DNA from: Xenorhabdus nematophila ATCC 19061 | Lineage (GTDB): Bacteria > Pseudomonadota > Gammaproteobacteria > Enterobacterales > Enterobacteriaceae | NCBI RefSeq assembly: GCF_000252955.1 | Contig: NC_014228.1 | Span: forward strand, 3,015,232 to 3,079,231 | DNA: 64,000 nucleotides | Direction: 5' to 3' | Shown: piece after piece, positions 1 through 9,229 of the stretch | Layout of the letters: every line of letters begins with the position of its first letter | How positions within the stretch are numbered: the first letter of the stretch is position 1 | Program-made: the position numbers and the translations under genes | Notes under the pieces: generated by a model | The model's input: the letters and a program-made list of their open reading frames with translations, nothing else | Database searches by the model: none | Told to the model about the DNA's origin: nothing

Positions 1-1
1 A

Positions 2-2092
2 TTAACCGCTGAAGAACAAGCATTTATTGATGGCCCGGTAGAAGAAGCCTGCCGCATGGCAAATGACTTCCAAATTAGCCACGAATTGGCTGACTTACCT
101 CCGGAGCTTTGGACGTACCTGAAAGAAAATCGTTTCTTCGCCATGATCATCAAGAAAGAATACGGTGGTCTGGAATTTTCCGCTTATGCACAATCTCAAG
201 TGCTGCAAAAACTGTCTGGTGTCTCTGGCATTCTGGCAATTACTGTCGGTGTACCTAACTCTTTGGGGCCAGGTGAATTATTGCAACATTACGGCACCGA
301 TGAACAGAAAAAACATTATCTGCCCGGGCTAGCCCGCGGCGAAGAAATCCCTTGTTTTGCCCTGACCAGCCCAGAAGCAGGTTCAGATGCTGGCGCTATC
401 CCTGATACAGGCGTTGTTTGTATGGGAGAATGGCAAGGCGAACAAGTCCTGGGTATGCGCCTGAACTGGAACAAACGTTATATTACGCTTGCTCCGATCG
501 CGACGGTATTGGGCTTGGCATTTAAGTTGTACGATCCTGATCATCTGCTGGGTGATACCGAATCACTGGGCATTACTTGTGCTTTGATCCCAACCAATAC
601 GCCCGGAGTTGAAATCGGTCGCCGCCATTTCCCGCTAAATATCCCATTCCAAAACGGCCCAACCCGTGGTCAGGATATTTTTGTGCCTATCGATTACATC
701 ATCGGCGGGCCAAAAATGGCGGGTCAGGGTTGGCGTATGCTGGTTGAGTGTCTGTCTGTTGGCCGTGGCATCACCCTGCCATCCAACGCAACTGGCGGAT
801 TAAAAAGTGCCGCAATGGGAATTGGTGCTTACTCCTATATCCGTCGTCAGTTCAAACTGCCGATCGGGAAAATGGAAGGCATCGAAGAACCATTGGCACG
901 TATCGCAGGTAACTCTTACCTGATGGATGCGGCTGCAACCATGATTACCAGCGGTATCATGCTGGGCGAAAAACCTGCTGTTCTGTCTGCTATCGTGAAA
1001 TACCACTGTACCCACCGAGGTCAACGCGCCATCATTGATGCAATGGACATCGCGGGTGGTAAAGGTATCTGTCTTGGGCCATCCAACTTCCTTGCCCGTG
1101 GCTATCAGGGTTCCCCAATTGCCATTACCGTGGAAGGAGCAAATATCCTGACCCGCAGCATGATCATCTTTGGTCAAGGTGCAATTCGCTGCCATCCTTA
1201 TGTACTGGCTGAAATTGCTGCGGCTGAAAGCAACGATGTGAAAGCCTTTGATAAAGCACTATTTGGTCACTTGGGTCATGTTGCCAGCAATACTCTGCGC
1301 AGCCTGTGGCTTGGTATTACCAAAGGAAGAACCAGCAGCACACCAGTGAATGATGCAACTCGCCGTTACTACCAGCATATCAATCGCTTAAGTGCTAACC
1401 TTGCCTTGCTTTCTGATGTTTCAATGGGAGTATTAGGTGGTAGCCTGAAACGTCGTGAGCGTATCTCAGCTCGTCTGGGTGATATTCTGAGTCAAATCTT
1501 CCTGGCCTCTGCGACATTGAAACGCTACGAAGATGAAGGCCGCCAGAAAGAAGATTTTCCATTGGTACAATGGGCAGTAGAAGATAGCCTGTATCAAGCA
1601 GAACAAGCAATGAACGACTTGCTGCGCAATTTCCCTAACCGTTTGGTTGCGGGTTTAATGCGTGTGATTGTCTTCCCATTAGGGCGTTCACATACTGCAC
1701 CATCCGATAAGCTGGATCACAAACTGGCTCAGATATTGCAAACTCCTTCCGCAACGCGTAGCCGTATCGGACGTGGACAATACCTGACCCCAAGCGAACA
1801 TAACCCTCATGGGTTACTGGAAGAAGCCCTGCATGATATTATCGCCGCAGAGCCAATTCATGCACGCTTGAGTCGCGATGCAGGTAAGAATCTGAGTTTC
1901 ACCCGTCTGGATAAATTAGCTGAAAAAGCGTTGGCAGAGCACAAAATATCTCAGGAAGAAGCAGAAATTCTGAAACGTGCTGAAAACAGCCGATTGCGTT
2001 CAATTAATGTCGATGAGTTTGAAGCGGACGCATTTGCGGTGCCGAGTTCAGCAAAAAAGCCTGAAAGTCAGCGTCAAACTAAAGCCGCCTGA
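2..2092 (+). CDS. fadE: acyl-CoA dehydrogenase FadE (5' partial)
   Basis: First step of fatty-acid beta-oxidation: FAD-dependent oxidation of acyl-CoA to trans-2-enoyl-CoA. The reading frame is open from base 2, so the true start lies upstream of the window. About 696 codons are present, against roughly 814 residues in the E. coli protein. The text is close to E. coli FadE throughout, for example [20 protein letters not shown] near the start, [16 protein letters not shown], and [11 protein letters not shown] in the acyl-CoA dehydrogenase core. The long C-terminal extension typical of FadE is intact and ends with a run of Lys/Gln-rich residues. The gene is convergent with lysA and shares a terminator hairpin with it. 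Confidence 0.97.
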   Translation, partial: LTAEEQAFIDGPVEEACRMANDFQISHELADLPPELWTYLKENRFFAMIIKKEYGGLEFSAYAQSQVLQKLSGVSGILAITVGVPNSLGPGELLQHYGTDEQKKHYLPGLARGEEIPCFALTSPEAGSDAGAIPDTGVVCMGEWQGEQVLGMRLNWNKRYITLAPIATVLGLAFKLYDPDHLLGDTESLGITCALIPTNTPGVEIGRRHFPLNIPFQNGPTRGQDIFVPIDYIIGGPKMAGQGWRMLVECLSVGRGITLPSNATGGLKSAAMGIGAYSYIRRQFKLPIGKMEGIEEPLARIAGNSYLMDAAATMITSGIMLGEKPAVLSAIVKYHCTHRGQRAIIDAMDIAGGKGICLGPSNFLARGYQGSPIAITVEGANILTRSMIIFGQGAIRCHPYVLAEIAAAESNDVKAFDKALFGHLGHVASNTLRSLWLGITKGRTSSTPVNDATRRYYQHINRLSANLALLSDVSMGVLGGSLKRRERISARLGDILSQIFLASATLKRYEDEGRQKEDFPLVQWAVEDSLYQAEQAMNDLLRNFPNRLVAGLMRVIVFPLGRSHTAPSDKLDHKLAQILQTPSATRSRIGRGQYLTPSEHNPHGLLEEALHDIIAAEPIHARLSRDAGKNLSFTRLDKLAEKALAEHKISQEEAEILKRAENSRLRSINVDEFEADAFAVPSSAKKPESQRQTKAA

Positions 2093-2119
2093 TGCTGACA
2101 AGAAAAGAGAGTTAAGCCC

Positions 2120-2150
2120 AATCCGGGGACAATAACATTGTCTCCGGATT
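2120..2150. terminator. hairpin between fadE and lysA
   Basis: A 14-bp stem with one mismatch (2120-2133 with 2137-2150) and a 3-nt loop is followed by TTTATTTC. It lies between the convergent fadE and lysA stops, so it probably works in both directions. Confidence 0.8.
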
Positions 2151-2155
2151 TTATT

Positions 2156-3451
2156 TCAACAGGATTCCAACAATAGCAGTTCTTCTATTGTTTGGCGACG
2201 TCGAATCAAATGAACTTCCCCTTCGATAAACAAAACTTCCGGGATCAAAGGGCGACTATTATAATTTGAAGACATTGACGCCCCGTAAGCTCCCGTATCA
2301 TGGAAAATCAAATAATCTCCGACACGAACCGAAGGCAGCATTCGCGGTACAACCTCCCCGCCTTCCAATTGGGTAAAAACATCACCAGATTCACATAATG
2401 GCCCGGCTACCAACGTTTCCTGCAATAATGTTTCCTGCGATCCGGCTTCCTGCATACTCGTGCCATTTTCACTCTGCTCTACAGGTAAAACTGAAATATG
2501 GTGATAGCTGCCATACATCGCAGGACGCATCAAATCACTGAATCCCGCGTCTACCAACACATAATTGCGACTGCCCATCGATTTTACCGCTCGTACTTCC
2601 GCCATCAAGATACCGGATTCAGCCACCAGAAAACGGCCCGGTTCAATCTCTAATTCAACAGCGTGTCCTAAATGCTGTTCAATCCGCTGACGCGCTTCAT
2701 GCCATAAACTGTAATAGTGTTCAGTATCTACCGCTTCTTCACCTGTGTTATAGGGGATTGATAACCCACCGCCTGCTGAAATGGCCTGAATATCCTCGCC
2801 ACACAATATGACCTGCTCCACCATTGCGTTACATACGCTGGCAAGATGCTGATAATCCACACCCGAACCGATATGCATATGCAGCCCTGCTAATTTCAAT
2901 CCATACTGGTGAATCTTCTCAATCGCCAACGGAAGGTCCTGATACCAAATCCCGTGCTTGCTATTTTCGCCGCCCGTATTGGTTTTTTGGCTATGTCCGT
3001 GACCAAATCCGGGATTGAGGCGTAACCAGACCGGATGGCCCGATTGACGTGTTCCAATCTGATCCAACATATCAATGGAGCCAACGTTTACAGGAATATC
3101 CAACTCAATAACGCGGCTCAGTGTGGCTTCATCAATCACATCCGCAGTAAACACAATTTCTGATTTATCACGGCCGGGTTGAAAACCAGCATAAAGCGCC
3201 CGTTCAACTTCCCCCAACGATACTGAATCCACCTTCACGCCCTGCTCTCTCATCAAACGCAGGATATGGGTATTTGAACACGCTTTCTGTGCGAACCGGA
3301 TAACATCAAACTGTTTTAATTTTTTGATTTGTTTGATGATGTTATCGCCATCATAAAGCCATAATGGTGTTCCGTACTGAGCAGGTAAACGGAGTAAATT
3401 ATCAGGAGTGAAATACTTGCCTGAATCGCCGGAGAAAATTGAAGTTGTCAT
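2156..3451 (-). CDS. lysA: diaminopimelate decarboxylase
   Basis: PLP-dependent decarboxylation of meso-diaminopimelate to L-lysine, the last step of lysine synthesis. Lys56 in FAQKACSN is the expected PLP-binding lysine. HMHIGSG, the glycine-rich GGGLSIPYN, EPGRFLV, CESGD and YGASMSSNYNSRP are the usual fold III decarboxylase motifs. At 431 residues it is about ten longer than the E. coli enzyme. The extra residues form a Gln/Glu/Ser-rich loop just before LVAGPLCES, where a short TTTCCTGC unit recurs three times in the DNA. The gene is divergent from lysR, as in E. coli, which implies LysR/DAP-dependent activation. Confidence 0.97.
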   Translation of the reverse strand: MTTSIFSGDSGKYFTPDNLLRLPAQYGTPLWLYDGDNIIKQIKKLKQFDVIRFAQKACSNTHILRLMREQGVKVDSVSLGEVERALYAGFQPGRDKSEIVFTADVIDEATLSRVIELDIPVNVGSIDMLDQIGTRQSGHPVWLRLNPGFGHGHSQKTNTGGENSKHGIWYQDLPLAIEKIHQYGLKLAGLHMHIGSGVDYQHLASVCNAMVEQVILCGEDIQAISAGGGLSIPYNTGEEAVDTEHYYSLWHEARQRIEQHLGHAVELEIEPGRFLVAESGILMAEVRAVKSMGSRNYVLVDAGFSDLMRPAMYGSYHHISVLPVEQSENGTSMQEAGSQETLLQETLVAGPLCESGDVFTQLEGGEVVPRMLPSVRVGDYLIFHDTGAYGASMSSNYNSRPLIPEVLFIEGEVHLIRRRQTIEELLLLESC

Positions 3452-3521
3452 TGAAGTGCCTCACAAAATCGGTAGTGCTTTATTATCAACAACAATAAGG
3501 CAGGAAGAAAAATATCCATTT

Positions 3522-3551
3522 AGCTATAGTCTATTCATTTATGATATAGCT
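3522..3551. promoter_or_regulatory. candidate LysR operator between lysA and lysR
   Basis: In the 131-bp divergent gap the arms AGCTATA (3522-3528) and TATAGCT (3545-3551) form an inverted repeat. This is the arrangement expected for a LysR-type activator acting on lysA and on its own gene. The assignment is inferred from position and symmetry only. Confidence 0.45.
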
Positions 3552-3582
3552 TTGCCTATTTTATCAACAAGAGGATAAACAA

Positions 3583-4512
3583 ATGCATTCCTGCTCATGG
3601 CGGCATATTGAAATTTTTCATGCGGTAATGACGACCAAGAATCTGACTGATGCCGCGGCATTATTGAAAACGTCTCAGCCAACGGTCAGCCGTGAACTTG
3701 CACGTCTTGAACAATTACTGAAATTCAAATTGTTTGATCGCATTAAAGGGCGCTTGTTTCCTACTGCACAGGGAATTCGGTTATTTGAGGAAGTACAACG
3801 CTCTTATTACGGACTTGAAAGGATCATCAACGCAGCTGACAGTATCCGTCAATTCGAACAAGCACAATTGTCCATCGCCTGCCTGCCAATGTTCTCACAA
3901 TCTTTACTGCCCAAAGCATGTAGCCGCTTTATTCAATGCTACCCTGAAACAAAGCTGACCATTATTCCGCAGGAATCACCTTTATTGGAGGAATGGCTTT
4001 CAGCACAACGCTATGATATTGGCTTAACAGAGCACTTACAAACGCCAGCCGGCACTGAGCAGGAAACGTTAATAACCTTAAATGAAGTTTGCGTCTTACC
4101 TCTCAATCATCCACTGTGCCAAAAATCACAACTGACACCTGAAGATTTTCGCGGGCAAAATTTTATCAGCCTGTCGATCACTGACAGCTATAGGCAGCTT
4201 ATCGACACAATATTTACTGAACATCAAGTCAACCGCAAGATGGTGATGGAAACCCATAGTGCCGCGTCAATTTGTGCCATGACCAACGAAGGCATTGGTG
4301 TATCGATAGTCAATCCACTGACCGCTCTGGATTATTTAGATAAAAATTCCGGGATCTGTATCCGGCCATTCAGTATCGATATTCCATTCACTGTGAGCTT
4401 AATCAAGCCTATACATCGGCCATCTTCCGATCCAGTAGAAAGTTTTATCAATCACTTAAAACAACAAATCGCTCTATTTCCCGAAAAATTGGCATTCGCT
4501 TTTCTCCATTAG
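3583..4512 (+). CDS. lysR: LysR, transcriptional activator of lysA
   Basis: A 309-residue LysR-type regulator. The N-terminal winged helix-turn-helix is visible in LTDAAALLKTSQPTVSRELA (about residues 19-38), followed by the linker helix and a two-lobed effector domain. Divergent pairing with lysA and overall similarity support LysR itself, which senses diaminopimelate. The start ATG follows AGAGGATAAACAA, a fair ribosome-binding site. The 3' end overlaps the end of the next, convergent LysR-family gene by 39 bp. Confidence 0.93.
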   Translation: MHSCSWRHIEIFHAVMTTKNLTDAAALLKTSQPTVSRELARLEQLLKFKLFDRIKGRLFPTAQGIRLFEEVQRSYYGLERIINAADSIRQFEQAQLSIACLPMFSQSLLPKACSRFIQCYPETKLTIIPQESPLLEEWLSAQRYDIGLTEHLQTPAGTEQETLITLNEVCVLPLNHPLCQKSQLTPEDFRGQNFISLSITDSYRQLIDTIFTEHQVNRKMVMETHSAASICAMTNEGIGVSIVNPLTALDYLDKNSGICIRPFSIDIPFTVSLIKPIHRPSSDPVESFINHLKQQIALFPEKLAFAFLH

Positions 4513-5415
4513 CTGTAACTCTTGCCAGTGAGAGGATGTAGCAAACCAATCAACCAAAAAATCCAATAACGCCCGCAGAATAACGGGCATATTCTGGCGG
4601 CTGGAATAAATAGCGTAGATCCCCATTGCCTGAGGTTGATAATCAGGCAACAATTCAACTAATTGCCCAGAGATTAAATAAGGAGAGACAGAATAGTAGG
4701 GCTGCATTGCTATTCCTGCACCCAGCAAGGCAGCTTCCATTAAAACCGTAGATTCATTGGCACTTAGCGTACCACTGACAGGAACAGAATATTGTTCATG
4801 TTGTTTTTCGAACAACCATAAGCTTTTGCCGAAAAAGTTATACGTCAGACAATTATGTGATGCCAGATCGGCTGGGTTTTGCGGAATAGATTTTCCCGCT
4901 AAATAAGAAGGCGCGGCACAAACAACCGAGTAACAAGTTGATAATGGCCGGGCAATCAGATTAGGTTCCAGATTATTGGTAATACGAATTGCTAAATCAA
5001 TGCGTTCCTCAATTAAGTTAATCGCTTTATTGTTAATTTGCAGATTGACGGCAATTTGTGGATAGATTCGTGTAAACTCAGGAATGGCGGCTGATAATGC
5101 ACTGATACCCAATGATTGAGAACAACTCACACGCAATAGCCCCCTCAAAGTTTGTGCCTCTGAAAATTGTTGTACAGGTATTTCCTCCGCCAATTCCATG
5201 AGCTTAAGACTACGCTGATAAGCGCTCTCACCTGCTGAAGTTAAGCTGATCTTACGTGTTGTGCGATGCAATAAGCGAATACCCGCCCACTGTTCCATTT
5301 CTGCCAGATAGCGTGACACCATTGCCCGCGACATATCCAGGCGCTCTGCCGCCGCAATCAGACTTCCCTGCTCAACAATCGTAACAAACACTTGTGCTGC
5401 TGTGACTCTATCCAT
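4474..5415 (-). CDS. LysR-family transcriptional regulator
   Basis: A 313-residue LysR-type regulator counted from the ATG of MDRVTAAQVF, the usual start for this subfamily. A GTG seven codons upstream (5436) is possible but less likely. The HTH is GSLIAAAERLDMSRAMVSRY, followed by the LHRTTRKISLT wing typical of the group that resembles CrgA/YafC. It is divergent from the exported MBL-fold gene at 5553, with near-identical repeats in the gap, so it probably controls that gene. Effector unknown. Confidence 0.9.
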   Translation of the reverse strand: MDRVTAAQVFVTIVEQGSLIAAAERLDMSRAMVSRYLAEMEQWAGIRLLHRTTRKISLTSAGESAYQRSLKLMELAEEIPVQQFSEAQTLRGLLRVSCSQSLGISALSAAIPEFTRIYPQIAVNLQINNKAINLIEERIDLAIRITNNLEPNLIARPLSTCYSVVCAAPSYLAGKSIPQNPADLASHNCLTYNFFGKSLWLFEKQHEQYSVPVSGTLSANESTVLMEAALLGAGIAMQPYYSVSPYLISGQLVELLPDYQPQAMGIYAIYSSRQNMPVILRALLDFLVDWFATSSHWQELQLMEKSECQFFGK

Positions 5416-5445
5416 TTCAGCCGACTCATTCCCCACTCTAATTGG

Positions 5446-5518
5446 TTCGATATATGCAACAAATAGTTGCTGATTATGGAGTTTTTAAATCGAAATATGC
5501 AACCTATCATATATGCCA
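5446..5518. promoter_or_regulatory. repeated operator-like sites in a divergent LysR/MBL promoter
   Basis: TTCGATATATGCAAC (5446-5460) recurs with one internal change as TCGAAATATGCAAC (5490-5503), and a third ATATATGC lies at about 5510. An inverted repeat GCAAC-N5-GTTGC occupies 5456-5470. Sites like these fit binding by the flanking LysR protein. No footprint is known to me. Confidence 0.45.
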
Positions 5519-5552
5519 GTAAAGCAAACACACATTTTGATATAGGAATTCA

Positions 5553-6440
5553 ATGATGACTCGCAAAACAACATTAAATATCGCTCTGGCGGCGACCCTA
5601 TCTTTGGGAATGGCATCACTGGCTCAAGCAACCGATCTCAAGTTGGATATCTACAATCCGGGTGAGAAAGGCATTTTCCCGGTTTCTTCTGAGGTCATCA
5701 GCGGTGATCATGAAGTTGTTCTGATCGATGCTCAGTTTAAGAAAAACGATGCACAAGAACTGATAAAAATGATCCAGCAGACAGGTAAAAAACTGACAAC
5801 GATCTATATCAGCCAATCCGATCCTGATTTTTACTTTGGCCTTGATGTGATCACTGAAGCATTCCCTGAAGCCAAAGTTATCGCATCACCAGAAACCATC
5901 AAAGCAATCAACGAAACTAAAGATGGTAAACTAACCTATTGGGGCGGCATTCTGGCTGATCAGGCACCTAAAAAGATTATCGTACCAGAACCACTGAAAG
6001 GAAATTCCTTCACTGTCGATGGCGAAAAACTGATTGTTGAAGGCCTGGATGGTCCGGCTCCGGATCGTACTTTTGTCTGGGTCCCTAAACTGAAAGCGGT
6101 TGTCGGTGGCGTCACCGTTTCTGACAATATTCATGTATGGCTTGCAGATACCCAGACCAAAGCATCACGTCAACATTGGGTACAAACACTGGATCGTATT
6201 AAAAGCCTGAAACCTGACACTGTTGTACCAGGCCATTATGTAGGTAATTCATCCATGACCTTGGATTCAGTGACGTTTACGCAAAACTATCTGGCTACAT
6301 TGGAAAAAGAATTACCAAAAGCAAACGATTCCGGGGCGCTGATTGCAGCAATGAAAAAACACTATCCTGACCTTGCTGATGAATCCAGCCTTGAGCTGAG
6401 TGCCAAAGTATTGAAAGGCGAAATGAAGTGGCCTCAATAA
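5553..6440 (+). CDS. exported MBL-fold protein with a degenerate metal site
   Basis: A 295-residue protein with a clear Sec signal peptide (MMTRKTTLNIALAATL, then a cut after about AQA at residue 26), so it is probably periplasmic. The fold is that of metallo-beta-lactamase-like hydrolases: VVLIDA near 55-60, a loop at the usual HxHxDH position, GGVTVSDNIHVW, and a late PGHY. The metal motif itself reads SQSDPDFYFG (about residues 87-96), so the two first histidines and the final histidine of HxHxDH are absent. It may bind metal differently or not be a hydrolase. The ATG follows AGGAATTC. It is probably regulated by the divergent LysR gene. Confidence 0.85.
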   Translation: MMTRKTTLNIALAATLSLGMASLAQATDLKLDIYNPGEKGIFPVSSEVISGDHEVVLIDAQFKKNDAQELIKMIQQTGKKLTTIYISQSDPDFYFGLDVITEAFPEAKVIASPETIKAINETKDGKLTYWGGILADQAPKKIIVPEPLKGNSFTVDGEKLIVEGLDGPAPDRTFVWVPKLKAVVGGVTVSDNIHVWLADTQTKASRQHWVQTLDRIKSLKPDTVVPGHYVGNSSMTLDSVTFTQNYLATLEKELPKANDSGALIAAMKKHYPDLADESSLELSAKVLKGEMKWPQ

Positions 6441-6452
6441 GTTGAAAATATA

Positions 6453-6479
6453 ACGGACGTTGCACAGAGCAGCGTCCGT
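6453..6479 (+). terminator. hairpin after the exported MBL-fold gene
   Basis: An 11-bp stem with one mismatch (6453-6463 with 6469-6479) starts 12 nt after the stop codon. The following U-rich stretch is weak, so termination strength is uncertain. Confidence 0.55.
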
Positions 6480-6568
6480 ATGCAATTCCTGTCATTTTTA
6501 ATCTGTTGCTTTGTTGATTAATATCCTAAATCCATCTGGTATAAAATCTTATTCAATTACCCGTAATA

Positions 6569-7562
6569 TCAATCAAATTCAATAGATTGCCCTGTTGAAA
6601 GATTTTTTGCATTCGGCAGCCATAATCTGCCCCACGCTCCACTGCAATGACATGCATAGATATGCAGGGCGGGAGCGTGAAAGACTATTTTTCAATCAAC
6701 CCTTATAAATAAAACACTAATTGATACTTTAATAAAATAGTGTTAATCAATTTCTACCTAAAATCAGCTTTCATTGCATACAAATGAAGCTCAAAAAACG
6801 TTCATGCAGCTCGTCCTGCATAGATATGCGATATATTTTCTTTCTTGATGTATTTCCTAATCTTCAATAAGTTAAGTGGTGAAGCATAGCGTAAATGTAA
6901 ACCACCAATAACTGCATAGACGTTTTTAATTCCAGTCATTTTCTTGGCATATTCTATAATATCAATAACCCCTCGGTGCCCACATCCAATGAATATAATG
7001 AGTCCTTTTTTTGACTTATAGATCAAAACGCCTTCATCTTTGACAAAATCGGGTGAAAATTTTTCCACTCCATTTTTATTCTTAATAATCCCATATTGTT
7101 TATTTTTATTCTTTTTTACCTCACCAGAATATAAAAAATTTTCACTGATATGCGTTTCGTCCTTTGAGAAAAAAACATCAAATTTTTCAAATTCAACTTG
7201 TTTGTATATTTTCTTAAGTGTAACCGCAATATTTTTAGTGAGCGCCCAACCATAATACCGTTCATTTTTAATGTCTGGATGAGCAATCAATTTTGCTTCA
7301 GTTGAAAAAAAAAATTTAATCCTCCGCAATAATCAAAATGCCCATGAGATATAACTACTGTTGAAACAACAGATAAGTCGATATTTAATTTATTAGCATT
7401 ATCAATAAAACTCCCATCCGGCCCAGTATCAAAAAGAATGGAATTTGCTTGATCCTGAATAAGCAGACTCAAGCCAGGTTTAGCGGTTAAGCTACCTTTA
7501 TAAGGAGCAAAAACCTGATTTTCTAACAAGGCCGTTATCTTTAATGTCATAATAGCGCTCAT
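6569..7562 (-). pseudogene. MBL-fold hydrolase pseudogene (dihydropterin-synthase-like family)
   Basis: Reading leftward from 7562, the first part encodes LLIQDQANSILFDTGPDGSF and the metal motif SHGHFDYCGGLNFF. The frame is then lost in a run of ten T (7305-7314). The second part (to 6804) continues the same protein, with FIGCGHRGVIDIIEYA and AVIGGLHL, as in the MBL family that includes 7,8-dihydropterin methyl-ribofuranosyl synthases. It ends early as IYAGRAA. The true C-terminus, IYACHCSGAWGRL to a stop at 6569, lies beyond a 164-bp insertion (6666-6829). One extra T plus removal of that insertion would restore a full gene of about 275 codons. The final HC motif is a known ligand position in the family. 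Confidence 0.82.
6653..6829. mobile_element. small MITE-like insertion with 13-bp direct repeats
   Basis: TGCATAGATATGC occurs at 6653-6665 and again at 6817-6829, with 151 bp between. Removing one repeat plus the interior joins the MBL pseudogene perfectly to its lost C-terminus, so the interior is an insertion and the repeat looks like a target duplication. The interior ends share a loose inverted match (GGGCGGGAGC against GGACGAGCTG read inward). Its middle has inverted arms AACACTA and TAGTGTT. No coding capacity was seen, and the family is not recognised. Confidence 0.6.
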
Positions 7563-7671
7563 CTCCTCTATAAATGTAGAAAGAGCATGAACTTTTTATA
7601 AAAAATCTGCAAGTTATGCAGTGCCAGATGGCAATAATTGTTACTTGATTAACACTCCTGATACGTAAATT

Positions 7672-8118
7672 TTACGGCTTACCCATCCCATTACTTAGGT
7701 AAAACCCCACCAGCACTATTGCAGATAAGCATAAATAAGGCCCAAACGCGATAAAATCGGGGTAGGATTTTCTTTTCAACCCAATCACGATAAAACTAAA
7801 TAGCCCGGATAATGAAGACATAAGCAATAATATTGGTATCATTTCTACCCCAAGCCATGCACCAATAGCCGCTGTTAGCTTTAAATCACCATAACCAATT
7901 CCCTCTTTCTTTAAAAAAGACCAACATAACCAATACAAAAACCACAGAAACAGATACCCTGATATGGCGCCATATATTGCACTCTTGATCGGAATCCAAT
8001 GGCTATCAACATTAAATAAAAGCCCGAGCCATAATAAAGGTAGCGTGATAACATCAGGCAAGAGATAGGTTTTAATATCGATAACCGATAATAAGAGCAA
8101 GGTGCTACAGAAAAACAT
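7672..8118 (-). CDS. short type IV prepilin peptidase (A24 family)
   Basis: A 148-residue, mostly hydrophobic inner-membrane protein with five to six predicted membrane segments. Both catalytic aspartates of A24 aspartic peptidases are recognisable: VIDIKTYLLPD near the N-terminus and GYGDLKL in the middle. The N-terminal cytoplasmic cysteine/methyltransferase domain of full PilD/GspO proteins is missing, so it may cleave prepilin-like leaders without methylating them. No Shine-Dalgarno is obvious before the ATG. No pilin or secretion genes are adjacent; the PilT-like yggR lies 40 kb away. Confidence 0.85.
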   Translation of the reverse strand: MFFCSTLLLLSVIDIKTYLLPDVITLPLLWLGLLFNVDSHWIPIKSAIYGAISGYLFLWFLYWLCWSFLKKEGIGYGDLKLTAAIGAWLGVEMIPILLLMSSLSGLFSFIVIGLKRKSYPDFIAFGPYLCLSAIVLVGFYLSNGMGKP

Positions 8119-8488
8119 AATTATTATATAATCAACTTCAATTAAAATAACAAACCATCCTTTATTAAAATTTATTTAAAAATCAGAAATCATTTTATAA
8201 ATAACATCCTTGTTATTACATTATTCCCTTATATTCTGACCTCAATCAGAACAAGGAGAATATTAATCCTTTCTTCTGAACATTGACAATGAAAATTTAA
8301 TTAAAATAGTCTTTTCAAAATAAATATGCGAACCCGCTCGCAAGGAGACAGCTTATCAGCCAAAAGCTGAGAAAGAGATAGCTTGATCACGCAAACAGCG
8401 CTCATTTATCATGACAATGAATCAACTTTGTCATATGACGGTTTATGTCATACCGGAGTCCTCCGGAAAAGAGAAGGAAAAAAGAAAT
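8119..8488. other. intergenic region before rsmE
   Basis: No gene is supported in these 370 bp. The part next to the prepilin peptidase is very AT-rich. Closer to rsmE are ATGACAA (8411-8417) facing TTGTCAT (8428-8434), the palindrome GTCATATGAC (8430-8439) and the hairpin CCGGAG-TC-CTCCGG (8453-8466), which lies 23 nt before the rsmE start. These may be regulatory. endA, the usual enterobacterial neighbour, is not present here. Confidence 0.5.
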
Positions 8489-9220
8489 ATGCGCACTCCC
8501 CGCATTTATCACCCTGAGCCGCTCTCCATAGAGACTGAAATCTACCTGAGTGATGATGCTGCCAATCACGTAGGCCGCGTATTGCGAATGAGTCTTGGGC
8601 AAGAATTACAACTTTTTGATGGCAGTAATCAGATTTTTAATGCAGAAATCACTGAAACCAGTAAAAAAACGGTCAAAATACGTATTCTCAATGGCAAATT
8701 TTCTGATCATGAATCCCCATTGAATCTGCATTTAGGGCAAGTGATGTCCCGCGGTGAAAAAATGGAATTCACCATCCAAAAATCGGTGGAGTTGGGTGTC
8801 AGTACCATCACCCCATTACTTTCTGAGCGCTGTGGTGTAAAGCTGGATGCGGAAAGACTGGAAAAAAAGTTACAGCAATGGAAAAAAATTGCCATTTCTG
8901 CCTGTGAGCAGTGCGGGCGTAATCGTATCCCTGAAATCCGGCCTGTTATGTCACTTGAAGCCTGGTGCAAAGAAAATGACGACAGCCTGAAATTAAACCT
9001 GCATCCTCGCGCCAGTCAAAGCATTAATACCCTTACACTACCGGTGAAAAAAGTACGCCTGTTGATTGGGCCTGAAGGTGGGTTATCTGCTGAAGAAATT
9101 GATATGACGGCAAAATATCAATTTACTGATATTCTGTTGGGACCTCGCGTCCTGAGGACAGAAACGACAGCACTGACTGCAATTACCGCCCTGCAAGTGC
9201 GTTTTGGTGATCTGGGTTAA
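8489..9220 (+). CDS. rsmE: 16S rRNA m3U1498 methyltransferase
   Basis: A SPOUT-class methyltransferase that modifies U1498 of 16S rRNA. Starting at the ATG of [12 protein letters not shown] gives 243 residues, the length of E. coli RsmE, and this ATG follows a purine-rich GAGAAGGAAAAAAG. An in-frame ATG at 8411 would add 26 unlike residues and is rejected. The knot motifs [13 protein letters not shown] and [11 protein letters not shown] are present near the C-terminus. It lies 9 bp before gshB, the conserved rsmE-gshB operon. Confidence 0.96.
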   Translation: MRTPRIYHPEPLSIETEIYLSDDAANHVGRVLRMSLGQELQLFDGSNQIFNAEITETSKKTVKIRILNGKFSDHESPLNLHLGQVMSRGEKMEFTIQKSVELGVSTITPLLSERCGVKLDAERLEKKLQQWKKIAISACEQCGRNRIPEIRPVMSLEAWCKENDDSLKLNLHPRASQSINTLTLPVKKVRLLIGPEGGLSAEEIDMTAKYQFTDILLGPRVLRTETTALTAITALQVRFGDLG

Positions 9221-9229
9221 GGAGAAAAA

